Below are positions 7,141 to 16,894 of a stretch of DNA of 50,838 bases, in pieces. Each line of letters opens with the position of its first letter. Position 1 is the first letter of the stretch. Below the pieces are notes generated by a model that ran no database searches, was not told where the DNA came from, and saw only the letters and a program-made list of their open reading frames with translations. The DNA comes from a virus. A program made the position numbers and the translations under genes. The stretch lies in the IMG/VR virus record IMGVR_UViG_3300031774_000025, positions 1 through 50,838 of that record. One strand, 5' to 3'.

Positions 7141-10100
7141 ATGAAATTTACTGAAGTAAAAACATTAGAACATTTATTAAAAGAATATGCTACACCAGTA
7201 GGACAACAAACCACTGGTAATACTGGTATAGGTTCAGTTGCTAAAAAAATGGCTGGACAAGCCGGTAAATCTTTAAGTAAAAAAGTAGGCGGTAGTGTTG
7301 GTTCTGCAACTAGCATGGCTGGACAAGCCATTAAAGGTGCTGACAGTAAAACTACTCAAAGGTTAAAAAGTATAGCATCACCCAAGACCAGCAAAGCAAA
7401 AATAACATTAAGTCCAACAATAAATGGCGAAAGAAATATAGCCGAGCCAGTAGTAAAAACAAAAGCAGGAAAAGTAGAAAAAGGTGCAGATATATACGAC
7501 CAATATGGTAACTATGCAGGTAAAGTTGATTCACCATTAGGTGATAATTCTGCAGGTGCTGGAGCAGATGCAGTAGCAATCTTAAACAAGAACAATAAGT
7601 ATGAAGTTAAAACAGGCGACGATGAAGTGTTTGTGCAAAATCCAGAAGCCAAAGAAGTCGATGAAGGGAAACTCAGCAAGATAGCAAATCGCAGAGGTAA
7701 AAAGAGAAAGATTAAAAAATTAAAACGCATACTTAAAAAAATAAATAGAAAAAGTTTAAAAGAAGCAGATCCAAAACTTTTTGAAATAAACTTCAACAGA
7801 CAAAGTGTAGCCAAAGAGGCTTTAGATGCTCCAGTAAGATGTGGATTTGAAGCCGAAACATTTTTCTATAATGCTGATAGCAGAACTGCTAGTGACGATG
7901 TAGACAACATGAGTATCAGTGATGTTGAATACGAATTTGGTGACTTACCAGATAGTGCATATGAATACTATCAAGACTGGCTTCGTGAAAAAGCAATGGA
8001 CGAGTATTTGCCTGATCTTATAGATAATTGGATAGAAGAAAATCGTGACGAAGATGAATACATTCAAGACTTTATGGATTCTGGTAATGGTCCCACAGAA
8101 GATGCTGTCGAAGAATACAAAGAAAATTATAAAGAAGATAACCCTAACGAATACGAAAATCGTGAAGAAGATGGTTGGGAGTTGGATAACTGGGCCAGAG
8201 ACTTTATCAACGAAGAGTATGAAGATGAATACGAAGACTTCCTAAGAGATATAGCAAACGATGAAGACCATCTGGTTGATGATGCTATAGAAGAAGCCGA
8301 AGGCGATTATTCTATGGACGAGTATGTAAGCGATCAATATTATAGTATGAGTGAATTCTTAGATGACTTCAGTTATGACTACTCTAGAGAAAACGCCGGT
8401 GTCGACCAAGTAGCAGATATTTTACATAATTGGATCAACAAAAGCAGTGAATTCAAAGACTATCCAGAAGTAGGTGATTACGGAGATACTTATACAACAA
8501 GTGCTTATTCAGTAGAGCCTGACAGCAGTATAGAAGCAGACGAGGGTGCAGGGGCTGAAATTATATCTCCAGTATTTAGTAGTCCTAGACAGATGCTTAG
8601 AGAAATGAAAAGTTTATTTGAATGGGGAGAAGATCAGTTCGGCACTAATAACTCAACAGGCTTACATGTTACTATGAGTTGGCAAGCGGAAAAGAAAGAT
8701 CCAAACAAATTAAAAATGGCATTGCTATTAGGTGATCCATACTTACTAGCAGAATTTGGAAGACTTAAAAATACTTATACTAAAAGTCAATATAATAGTT
8801 TACTAAAATACGCAAGTGACATACAAAAGGGTCAAGATAACAATCTAAAAGCATTAGAAAACCAATTATCAAAAGGTATAGATAGTGGTAAATTTAATAG
8901 CATACATTTTAAAGACGAAAGAGATGATTCGACAGGCAATAAACTAATAGAATTTAGAATTGCTGGTGGCTCAGATTACAGTCTAATGTATAACGAGATT
9001 GTAAAAGCAGTTGTGCGATATGCTACTGTAATGAAAGCAGGATATGATGATGAGGCTTACAAAAAAGATTATATCAATGCTTTATACAGAATACTTAACA
9101 AATCCCAAGAACCATCAGAAAGAGATATAGATAGATTAGCAAAAATTGACCATCCAGTAATTACTTCTGCTAAAGAAATTGTAAGCAAAAAAGAATACTT
9201 CGACGTTCTTAATAAATTAGAAATGAGTGTAACATATTTTGACACATATAAAAAACTGATACAACCTGATGCTGACAAAAAATGGAAACAGAGTATAAAA
9301 GATTATCAAAAAGGAACTGGCAGAGATCCAAGTTGGATGGGCGAAAGCATCAACGAAGACGAAATTACAGGTTATGTAGAACCAGATAGAGTAATGCCAA
9401 GCAAGATGGCTCCTTTAAAGTTAAAGCAGGCACAAGAAGCCTTTGGTCAAGCAGTAGCAATGTTGGCAAAACAACTTGCACAAAAAACAGCAAGAGCAAC
9501 ACCTAGGTCAGTAAATATAGGTCACTTTAGAAAGTATGCTGGAGAGTTAAAACTAGACCAAAAAGATTTAGAAAAACTTTTAGTTCAAAGCATAGACGAT
9601 GCAAATTATGATAATTTAGAAAACGATAAAGAAAAACATAATGTTTTACAGCAAGGTATAGCAAAACTATTTAAGAAAGATATTATAGGTAAGGCTGAAT
9701 TTTTTGACAGTCAAGAATTTGATATTATTGCCGATGGCTTATGGCAATACTTTCAAAATGAGGACGCAAAAGACAATTTAGTATTAGATAAACTTGCAGA
9801 ATTATTTGTAAATGTTAATCCGAGAAACGAAAAAGATAAAGTTAGAGATGAATTAATCGACCTCAGCAAAAAAAGACAAAAAAATGAAATGTATAGATAT
9901 TTGTCTAATAACCATAGTAATCATGTAAGGGGTTCACTCCTAGCATCAGATATGCTTAGTAGTAGAAAAGCAATTGAAGAACTTAAAGCATTCTTAGAAA
10001 AATATTCAGGTTACGAACACCCCGTAAGTAGAGATCATCATATTAACATTAGAAGTGATGATAATTACGGTAATGTATATCAAATGAATATGATTCAAAA

Positions 10101-13100
10101 AATGAGACAGAGGATAAGAATTCTAAACAGTATGCAGAAAACTGACCAAACAAAATATGAAAGCATTAAAAAACAGTTAATAAAACTTGGTCTAAACTAT
10201 TTAGAAGAATTGAAACCATATGATCCACCGCCAGAACCTTACTCATGGGATGATACCAACGGAAGTGATATGATGAGTTTTCGAAATATGGAACATTGGA
10301 ATAACACTATGGACTCCATTGTTAAATTAGGCGATGACGATGATACCACTTATAACTTTAGTGGTCGATATGATGATATTGTGTTTAGTTGTATTTGGTT
10401 ATCAGAATATTATGAAAGAGTTCAAAATTATGGTGCACCTAAAGATAAATTTTTAAGATCGCTTATTAAAAATAGATTTAAAGCAATCAAAGAATTCTTA
10501 TCTGGATTTGATAAAATTTTCCAAGCAGAGGGATTTGCAAATTTAGAAAAAGAAATTGCTGGTAAAAATCAGTTAGACAAACGTAATAAAGATTTTGAAA
10601 AAAATGTTAGAGATAAATCTTTAGCAGAAATAAATATTCCTGCTCATAGTTTTGTGTATATTGAATGGAGTCTTCAAGGCAATTTACAAGATGTAGATTT
10701 AGATGAAGAAGATAATGAAATGAATGATTGGTTCAAGCGAACTGTAGTAAAAGAATTACAAAACAGTTGGTCGCATCAAGACGGAGGAAACAGGTTAATA
10801 TATGTCATTCCAGGGGCGCATTGGGAACAAGCCAAAGATGCAAATGAAGGATTAGAAATAATAGATAGAGAATCAAAAGAGGATAATTTTTACCATAATT
10901 GGCGCAAAAGAGGTTATCAAAAAATATTGCAAAAGTTTACAAGAACGTATAATACCAAATTTAGTAGACTTACAGACGAAGACGAAGGTGAGTATAAACT
11001 CGCTGATAGAAATTTTTACAAGGAACTAAATAGGTTAAATGTTGAGGTAACTAGAAAAGGTGATAGTAGAAGAGGTGCTCCTGGACAAAGTGATTTAATA
11101 AAACCTGAAGAATTAGAAAATCCAAAAAGCGGAGAACCTATTAATAGAAGTTCTGCAATGATGTGGGAGCAGTCTACAGAAGATGCTGAGCAAAAACGTT
11201 TTGATGCTTTTGATTGGAGCAGTTATCCGGAAGAATTTAAAGAAGCAGTTGCTGAAATGATGAAGAATCATACTCAAACACACGGTAATTTTAGAGTAGC
11301 AATGAGTGACGTGATAGATAAAATTAACCAAAAAGAAGTTAATATACCTTTGAAAAAACAAAACAATATACAAGGTATGATAAATGCGGCTGGTGTAGAA
11401 GACATGGATGGTGACAGTTCAAACGGTATAGCAAGTAAAACAAATTGGAGTAACTTAGCAGACTACTTAGGAATAGAACGTGGTGTTAATGACCAAGGTC
11501 CTAACTTACTTAAAAAAGTTTATGATCAATACGACGGCAACCACGAATGGCGACCAGAACCTGACCCAGATGCATGTTGTATGCCAAGATGGTCCTCCGC
11601 AGTTAAGGCCGCATATGAATATATCAAAACAAATTATAATGTAAGTGCTGGAAACTATTTTAGAAAAGATGCAGACGGTAACGACGGTGATAATGTAAGT
11701 AGTGTGCATAGCACGCCGGACCAACAAGTGAACACAGATTACGACAAAGCCAGAGAAGACCATCCAGGGTTTAATACAATGATGCAAAATGGTATGCAGA
11801 ATTACTTAGTGCGTGGCCAAGTAAATGACCTAGTAGGATTTTTAAACAATCCAAGCAATGATAATGTTTTCAAATCGGCGGTTTTAAATACTTTAGCAAA
11901 TCGATTTGAGGTCAATCCTGGAAATCCTTTTAATAGTTTCCAAGATGCATTAGCAGTTACTCGTAGACACGGTTATGAAAGTGTATTTGATAAATTTGAG
12001 AAACTTCCGTTAGAAGAACAACTTATTAAATTACAAAAAATAGACAGTAAAAAAATAGACAAAGTATTAGAGGGCGGTGTTAAACAGTTGGCTTATGATA
12101 AAGAATGGGATAGAATGCATTCTAGAGACAATGTTCAAGTGTCAAGACCTAATCCTATGAAAGTTGTTAAACCTTACAATCCAGCACAACATAAAGAAGC
12201 AATGATCAAAAACAAAATGGATAGTCAGAAGATAACAAGACAACAAGCAGAAGCACAGATAGCCGCAATGTTACGAAAGCCTGAAAATCAAGATTATTTT
12301 ACAGCAAATGCAGATAAGAAAAGACAAGATAAGAAAAATAACGTTACAGAGAGTGTGCCAAATAATACAAAAGTAAGAATGATTAATAAAATATTATCAG
12401 ATCATTTTCCAGCAAGTGATTTGAAAAAACAAATGGATGCCTACTTTGCTATACCTGACCCACAAATGTTAAAAGACTTCAGGAAAAGACGTGCAGAAGC
12501 AGGAGATGATGTATGTTTAAGACCTATATTAAGGAACTATATACAAATGAAATTACATCCTAAACTACACTCAGCAATAAACTTAAACGAAAGCAAAGAC
12601 GATTTAATTGCAAAAATTGATGCATTACCTGATGATGAAGGCACAAAAAAATTAGTTAATTACATAGAACAATTAATTGACGATATGGGTGTAGGCGGAA
12701 AAATACAAAGTTTAAGTAATGAATTAGAAGTTATAGATGATATAGATGTTAAAAAGGCTATTAATCAAATTGCAAAAATTATAGCAAGTATTGAGATGAG
12801 TCCTCAAGAAAGAGCACAATTATTTGTAGATTGGAAAGCAGACAAATTAGTAAATGTTGACGCATTACTATCTACTTCAACAGTAAGTTTAGAAACTATT
12901 TTTAAAGGTTACGGAGAAAAAGGCGAAAGCCACGTAACTGAGTTAGTAGATGATTTAAATCAAGTAGTGCAGTATGGTATAGGCCCAGGTGAATTTGCAT
13001 TATCAGTATTGTCACAGAGAATAGAAGGTATAGGTGCATCGTCTGGTGCTGATGATGATGGGCCAGAGGGCAAAGGTGACTTATTAATTGACGGCAAGCC

Positions 13101-13644
13101 AATAGAATTGAAAACTACAAGAAAAAATTCTGCAAGATTTAATGACAGACAAGTTACTGCATCTGATTCATATAAAAGTTTAGTAACAGCATTTTTTAAT
13201 AAGTATGATGCAAAGTTTAAAGAACTTGAAGAACAAGGATTACAAGTTAGAGTGAAATCAGGTATGCAACAAAATCATGTCATGGCGTTTTTAAAAGAAG
13301 TTCCAGAAGCAGAAAAAGAGGTTGCTAATATTATCTCAAATATATTTACAGCATTAAATGTAAGCGGTGGCCCGATTGCAAGATACTTGGCACAAGGTGA
13401 TAAAAATCAAGCCATGCAATTAATAGCACAGTCAAATGTAAATAACTACCTTGCACAAAAAAGACAAAGCGGTAACTTACTTGGAATACTTTTCTTAGAT
13501 CTTAACAAACAAGCATTTACTTTTATTAAAGAAGTTTCAGATCTAGAAGGCACAGGTTTAAGATTACATGCAAAAACAAATTATTTAATTACAACAGTAG
13601 AAAACCCATTTGCCAATACGTCAATTGTGGATACAGGAGCATAA
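7141..13644 (+). CDS. Giant multidomain cargo protein: amidoligase-like and PD-(D/E)XK nuclease-like
   Basis: 2167 residues. The start MKFTEVKTLEHLLKE15 resembles a capsid-targeting peptide ending in LxE. Residues about 230-700 look like the phage amidoligase (amidoligase_2) family of the ATP-dependent carboxylate-amine ligase class: G235-F-E237-A-E239, then E473-I-I-S-P477 and G507-L-H509-V. A very acidic insert (about 250-430) splits this domain. Near the C-terminus GKGD1980...E1989-L-K1991 is a textbook PD-(D/E)XK nuclease core, with a candidate upstream Glu in GPGEFA. Several IxE/LxE/VxE sites lie between blocks (E208, E215, E739, E1737, E1817), so the chain may be cut by the prohead protease. 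The middle (about 750-1730) is unrecognised. It is the largest gene here, in an operon with the SOD fusion. Confidence 0.7.
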   Translation: MKFTEVKTLEHLLKEYATPVGQQTTGNTGIGSVAKKMAGQAGKSLSKKVGGSVGSATSMAGQAIKGADSKTTQRLKSIASPKTSKAKITLSPTINGERNIAEPVVKTKAGKVEKGADIYDQYGNYAGKVDSPLGDNSAGAGADAVAILNKNNKYEVKTGDDEVFVQNPEAKEVDEGKLSKIANRRGKKRKIKKLKRILKKINRKSLKEADPKLFEINFNRQSVAKEALDAPVRCGFEAETFFYNADSRTASDDVDNMSISDVEYEFGDLPDSAYEYYQDWLREKAMDEYLPDLIDNWIEENRDEDEYIQDFMDSGNGPTEDAVEEYKENYKEDNPNEYENREEDGWELDNWARDFINEEYEDEYEDFLRDIANDEDHLVDDAIEEAEGDYSMDEYVSDQYYSMSEFLDDFSYDYSRENAGVDQVADILHNWINKSSEFKDYPEVGDYGDTYTTSAYSVEPDSSIEADEGAGAEIISPVFSSPRQMLREMKSLFEWGEDQFGTNNSTGLHVTMSWQAEKKDPNKLKMALLLGDPYLLAEFGRLKNTYTKSQYNSLLKYASDIQKGQDNNLKALENQLSKGIDSGKFNSIHFKDERDDSTGNKLIEFRIAGGSDYSLMYNEIVKAVVRYATVMKAGYDDEAYKKDYINALYRILNKSQEPSERDIDRLAKIDHPVITSAKEIVSKKEYFDVLNKLEMSVTYFDTYKKLIQPDADKKWKQSIKDYQKGTGRDPSWMGESINEDEITGYVEPDRVMPSKMAPLKLKQAQEAFGQAVAMLAKQLAQKTARATPRSVNIGHFRKYAGELKLDQKDLEKLLVQSIDDANYDNLENDKEKHNVLQQGIAKLFKKDIIGKAEFFDSQEFDIIADGLWQYFQNEDAKDNLVLDKLAELFVNVNPRNEKDKVRDELIDLSKKRQKNEMYRYLSNNHSNHVRGSLLASDMLSSRKAIEELKAFLEKYSGYEHPVSRDHHINIRSDDNYGNVYQMNMIQKMRQRIRILNSMQKTDQTKYESIKKQLIKLGLNYLEELKPYDPPPEPYSWDDTNGSDMMSFRNMEHWNNTMDSIVKLGDDDDTTYNFSGRYDDIVFSCIWLSEYYERVQNYGAPKDKFLRSLIKNRFKAIKEFLSGFDKIFQAEGFANLEKEIAGKNQLDKRNKDFEKNVRDKSLAEINIPAHSFVYIEWSLQGNLQDVDLDEEDNEMNDWFKRTVVKELQNSWSHQDGGNRLIYVIPGAHWEQAKDANEGLEIIDRESKEDNFYHNWRKRGYQKILQKFTRTYNTKFSRLTDEDEGEYKLADRNFYKELNRLNVEVTRKGDSRRGAPGQSDLIKPEELENPKSGEPINRSSAMMWEQSTEDAEQKRFDAFDWSSYPEEFKEAVAEMMKNHTQTHGNFRVAMSDVIDKINQKEVNIPLKKQNNIQGMINAAGVEDMDGDSSNGIASKTNWSNLADYLGIERGVNDQGPNLLKKVYDQYDGNHEWRPEPDPDACCMPRWSSAVKAAYEYIKTNYNVSAGNYFRKDADGNDGDNVSSVHSTPDQQVNTDYDKAREDHPGFNTMMQNGMQNYLVRGQVNDLVGFLNNPSNDNVFKSAVLNTLANRFEVNPGNPFNSFQDALAVTRRHGYESVFDKFEKLPLEEQLIKLQKIDSKKIDKVLEGGVKQLAYDKEWDRMHSRDNVQVSRPNPMKVVKPYNPAQHKEAMIKNKMDSQKITRQQAEAQIAAMLRKPENQDYFTANADKKRQDKKNNVTESVPNNTKVRMINKILSDHFPASDLKKQMDAYFAIPDPQMLKDFRKRRAEAGDDVCLRPILRNYIQMKLHPKLHSAINLNESKDDLIAKIDALPDDEGTKKLVNYIEQLIDDMGVGGKIQSLSNELEVIDDIDVKKAINQIAKIIASIEMSPQERAQLFVDWKADKLVNVDALLSTSTVSLETIFKGYGEKGESHVTELVDDLNQVVQYGIGPGEFALSVLSQRIEGIGASSGADDDGPEGKGDLLIDGKPIELKTTRKNSARFNDRQVTASDSYKSLVTAFFNKYDAKFKELEEQGLQVRVKSGMQQNHVMAFLKEVPEAEKEVANIISNIFTALNVSGGPIARYLAQGDKNQAMQLIAQSNVNNYLAQKRQSGNLLGILFLDLNKQAFTFIKEVSDLEGTGLRLHAKTNYLITTVENPFANTSIVDTGA

Positions 13645-15735
13645 ATGAAAATAGATGATTTAATAACAGAAACCGGAATTGGTTATTCAGACGGATGGTC
13701 ACAGTTTTCAAATGCTGGTCAAGAAGCATTTAAAAAAGATAATTTGCAAGGCCTATTTGATTGGGCAAAGACTATATTTCCTGAGTTCGCTGAATTTAGC
13801 AAAGAAGATTTCGAAGAAGATTTTAGAAACTATGTAAAAGACAATGACGGCGATGTCAACGAAGGACTAATAGCATGGTTAGATTTTTATTATGAAACAT
13901 ACTATATACAAAATAAAGATGCAGTAAAAAATCAAGCAATGCAGAAATTATCACTTCAAGCATCCGCGGGAGGCGGAGGTGCTGGTGGCGGTGGCGGTGC
14001 AGGTGGCGGTGCTGGAGCAGGTGGCTCTGGTGGTGCAGGTGCAGGTGCTAGTGCTGGTGGCGACGGTGGCTCAGCAAGTTCAAGTGGAGACGGAGGGTCT
14101 GCAGATAGTGGTGGTGCTAGTGATAGTTCCCCTTCCTCCGACTCTGCTCCTAGTGATGCTCCGGCTATTAGAGGTGGTGGTTTTTATGGATTAGGCACTA
14201 TGACAAGTCGCAAAAAGAAGAAAAAGAAAAAGAAAAAGAATTTTGTTTTTGGTGGTAGCATATACAAAGAAATGAATGAGATGGATTCTTGCCCAAGAAC
14301 AAAATCAAAAGGATGCCAATGCGAATCATTACAGAAAATTACAGAAGCAGAGGAAACAGTTAAAGCAATAGCAACACTAGAACACACAGAAGATGATGTA
14401 GCAGGTGTAATTAAATTTAAACAAAAACCAGGAAGGCCAACTATTATTAAAGGAATAGTAAAAGGTCTAACACCTGGTAAACACGGTTTTCATATACACG
14501 AGTTCGGCGATCTAAGTGATGGTTGTGCTAGTGCAGGTGGACATTATAATCCAGACGGTGTTGACCATGGAAGTTTACAACAAGGACATGTAGGCGATTT
14601 AGGTAACGTAACAGCAGATCAATCAGGCACAGCAAGATTTCAAATTAAAGCAGAACGTGTAGAATTATCTGATGTGGTAGGCAGAGCAATAGTAATACAT
14701 GCTGATGAAGATGACTTAGGAAAAGGTGGCGACGACGAAAGTTTAAAAACAGGTAATGCTGGTGACAGATTAGGTTGTGGTGTAATACGTTTACGAAAAG
14801 TAGTTGAAGAAACATTTGAAAGAAAATATTCTGATAAACATTTTGATAGAAATCAATTACCGCAAATTAGAAAACCAGATATAAGAAAGTCCCCATTTAC
14901 TTTTAGAGAAGGTATAATGAATCCTTTCTTAATAAAACCAGTGCAAAGTCAACGTGTAGAAGGTTTGGCAGAATCGGCTGAAAAAGGTTACTTTGATGAT
15001 GACTACAGGCCACTTATATTAGATAAAGACAATTATCTAGTAAACGGACATCACAGATTAGATGCCGCACATATTTTAGGTTTAAGAGAAGTTAAAGTTG
15101 TCAAGGTAAATGCAACTATAGAAGAACTTATGAAACATTTTAAACACAAAATAAGTTATGATAAAGTAATGGAAAACAAGATAAATATTAAAGACATGAA
15201 AGCAAAAGATTTATTATACTTAAAATTCAAAAAATCATTAGTTGAATCAAACATTCAAGAAAGAATGTTTGGTGTAAACGAATATGACATGCTGGATATG
15301 TTTATGAGTTCAGACAATGTAAACAAAGTTTTTGGTAGTGTAAAACGCGGAACACCAGATATGAAACATGAAGGTGTAAGAAATCTAAAAATGTATCTTA
15401 AAAAAGCAGGTATATTTGATGACAACAGAGGCGGCGGTCTTGCTTATAAAAATATAGATTTTGGTCGCATTAACACAGATCAAATAAGCAATGCTAAATT
15501 TGATAATCTTATGTTACATGCAAGAAAACTTGCTGATAATACAAATAATCTTACTGATGTTGCAGAAGAAATGAGGACTACTATACTTGATAATCCTGTT
15601 CCTTCACAAAATGACTTAACATATATTTCTAAAAAGCAAAAAGAATTTGTGGGACTTAAAGCACAACAAATACAAATGATTAAAAATATTAATAATCTTA
15701 TTAAAAGTGTATTTGGTTTAGGAACAACTGCATGA
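13645..15735 (+). CDS. Cu/Zn superoxide dismutase fused to capsid-targeting-like leader and ParB-like domain
   Basis: 696 residues. Order: MKIDDLITE9 targeting-like leader; acidic helical domain to about 105; Gly/Ala/Ser-rich linker (about 108-185); poly-Lys run (about 190-199); a second ITE234|A site; then a Cu/Zn SOD domain (about 240-385). All expected SOD residues are visible: copper ligands H283, H285, H300, H352; zinc ligands H300, H308, H315, D318; disulfide pair C294 and C378; substrate-guiding R375. After it comes a ParB/Srx-like motif (VNGHHRLDAA, residues 466-475) and an unknown helical tail. There is no secretion signal, unlike most bacterial SodC. The reaction, dismutation of superoxide to oxygen and peroxide, is known for the family; packaging in the head is inference from the leader and the internal IxE site. 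Confidence 0.9.
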   Translation: MKIDDLITETGIGYSDGWSQFSNAGQEAFKKDNLQGLFDWAKTIFPEFAEFSKEDFEEDFRNYVKDNDGDVNEGLIAWLDFYYETYYIQNKDAVKNQAMQKLSLQASAGGGGAGGGGGAGGGAGAGGSGGAGAGASAGGDGGSASSSGDGGSADSGGASDSSPSSDSAPSDAPAIRGGGFYGLGTMTSRKKKKKKKKKNFVFGGSIYKEMNEMDSCPRTKSKGCQCESLQKITEAEETVKAIATLEHTEDDVAGVIKFKQKPGRPTIIKGIVKGLTPGKHGFHIHEFGDLSDGCASAGGHYNPDGVDHGSLQQGHVGDLGNVTADQSGTARFQIKAERVELSDVVGRAIVIHADEDDLGKGGDDESLKTGNAGDRLGCGVIRLRKVVEETFERKYSDKHFDRNQLPQIRKPDIRKSPFTFREGIMNPFLIKPVQSQRVEGLAESAEKGYFDDDYRPLILDKDNYLVNGHHRLDAAHILGLREVKVVKVNATIEELMKHFKHKISYDKVMENKINIKDMKAKDLLYLKFKKSLVESNIQERMFGVNEYDMLDMFMSSDNVNKVFGSVKRGTPDMKHEGVRNLKMYLKKAGIFDDNRGGGLAYKNIDFGRINTDQISNAKFDNLMLHARKLADNTNNLTDVAEEMRTTILDNPVPSQNDLTYISKKQKEFVGLKAQQIQMIKNINNLIKSVFGLGTTA

Positions 15736-16058
15736 GGCTACTTGAACTTAACAAACTAAATGAGAAATTTACTCCTCAAATAGAAGGCTGGTATGATTCT
15801 GATGATATGTTGAGTTGGATAAATCAAAATTATAAACAAGAAGCGGCAAATGAATGGAATGAAATGGTGAACTTATTAGCAACATCATTAGAAGAAGTTC
15901 AGAGATCTGAATCAGCAATGAATACTTACAAAGCAGGTGATGTTAGTATCATGAATGACTTTGTTGAGGATTTGCCTTTTGATATAACTGATCTGCAATA
16001 TTATAAAAATAAACCATACTTTAAAACAGTATCTTCAAGAACTATGGATAGAGAATAA
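15732..16058 (+). CDS. Small acidic protein with targeting-like start
   Basis: 108 residues, overlapping the SOD gene by ATGA and the next gene by one base. The start MRLLELNKLNE11|KF matches the amphipathic-helix-plus-LxE pattern of capsid-targeting peptides. The rest is acidic, mostly helical, with no cysteine and no enzyme motif. I do not recognise a family. The position between two other proteins with the same kind of start suggests a small packaged protein or a partner of the SOD fusion. Confidence 0.6.
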   Translation: MRLLELNKLNEKFTPQIEGWYDSDDMLSWINQNYKQEAANEWNEMVNLLATSLEEVQRSESAMNTYKAGDVSIMNDFVEDLPFDITDLQYYKNKPYFKTVSSRTMDRE

Positions 16059-16882
16059 TGAAACTATTCGAATTCTTTAACGAAGACAAGGACAATGTTA
16101 CAACCTTAAAACCTCAAACAAAAGGCACAAAGTATCCTTTGTTTAGTAAACAGAACATTCAAAAAGCATACAATGAATGGGCAAATGGCGCCGAGGTAGA
16201 CAGAGATATTAACATAGTAGGCAAAGACAACAAAGAGTATGTAATACGCCAAAACTATGATGATGCCAGCCAACACTTTGAGGAAGGAGAGTGGTATCTC
16301 ACTAATGCTAATAACGAGATTGTAGATACTGAAGGTTATCCGGACCCAGGAGAACTTTTATACGACCATAATGCAGATGAAGAATTTTATCCAGATGATG
16401 ACATAGAAGAAGGAACACGTTGTTGGAAAGGTTACAAGAAGAAAGGCACAAAGAAAATGTTTGGTAAAACAGTTCCTAATTGTGTAAAGAATGAAATGTA
16501 TAATCAAGACGATTTTGATGATGTATTTGGAGATAGGAAATACAAAAATGAATTTGCATACTTAGATGATCTTAGAGATTCAGGTGCAACTAATATGTAT
16601 GGTGCAAGTGCATATCTTGTTCGAGACTTAGGATTAGACAAAGCAGAAGCAGATAAAATTCTTATAAGGTGGATGAGATCAAAAAAAGATAAAGACGTAA
16701 GCGAAAATTTTGCAGACGGTAAAAAAAAGGGCAAAAGTAAGCCTGGTAGAGTAAAAAAAGCAGGAGCGAGTTGCAATGGCTCGGTAACAAGCCTGCGTAA
16801 AAAAGCAAAAAACAGCAGTGGTGAGAAGTCAAAAATGTATCATTGGTGTGCCAACATGAAGAGCGGTCGCAAGAAAAAGTAG
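16058..16882 (+). CDS. Cargo-type protein with basic cysteine-containing C-terminal tail
   Basis: 274 residues, starting MKLFEFFNE9|DK, a targeting-like leader with FxE. The N-terminal half is acidic. A central module GTRCWKGYKKKGTKKMFG...NCVKNE (about 122-148) carries two cysteines among lysines. The C-terminal 55 residues are strongly basic and contain AGASCNGSVTSLRKKAK...YHWCANMKSGRKKK, a conserved-looking motif with two more cysteines. This tail resembles the basic Cys/Trp-containing tail of the protein at the far right end of the window (ARYWSCRKW). DNA or nucleic acid binding inside the head is plausible, but no enzyme is recognised. It is the last gene of the operon. Confidence 0.6.
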   Translation: MKLFEFFNEDKDNVTTLKPQTKGTKYPLFSKQNIQKAYNEWANGAEVDRDINIVGKDNKEYVIRQNYDDASQHFEEGEWYLTNANNEIVDTEGYPDPGELLYDHNADEEFYPDDDIEEGTRCWKGYKKKGTKKMFGKTVPNCVKNEMYNQDDFDDVFGDRKYKNEFAYLDDLRDSGATNMYGASAYLVRDLGLDKAEADKILIRWMRSKKDKDVSENFADGKKKGKSKPGRVKKAGASCNGSVTSLRKKAKNSSGEKSKMYHWCANMKSGRKKK

Positions 16883-16889
16883 TTAAATA
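16882..16889 (+). promoter_or_regulatory. T4-type late promoter variant (GTTAAATA), leaderless spacing
   Basis: The last A of the octamer is 6 bases before the A of the ATG at 16895. The same variant, GTTAAATA, is used at the same spacing on the minus strand at 43685-43692. No ribosome binding site precedes the ATG. Confidence 0.6.
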
Positions 16890-16894
16890 CTACT

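Noticed and set aside
8045-8245. Alternative-frame ORFs inside the giant gene and other large genes
   Set aside because: Compositions are unlike phage proteins here, and no ribosome binding sites or promoters precede them.
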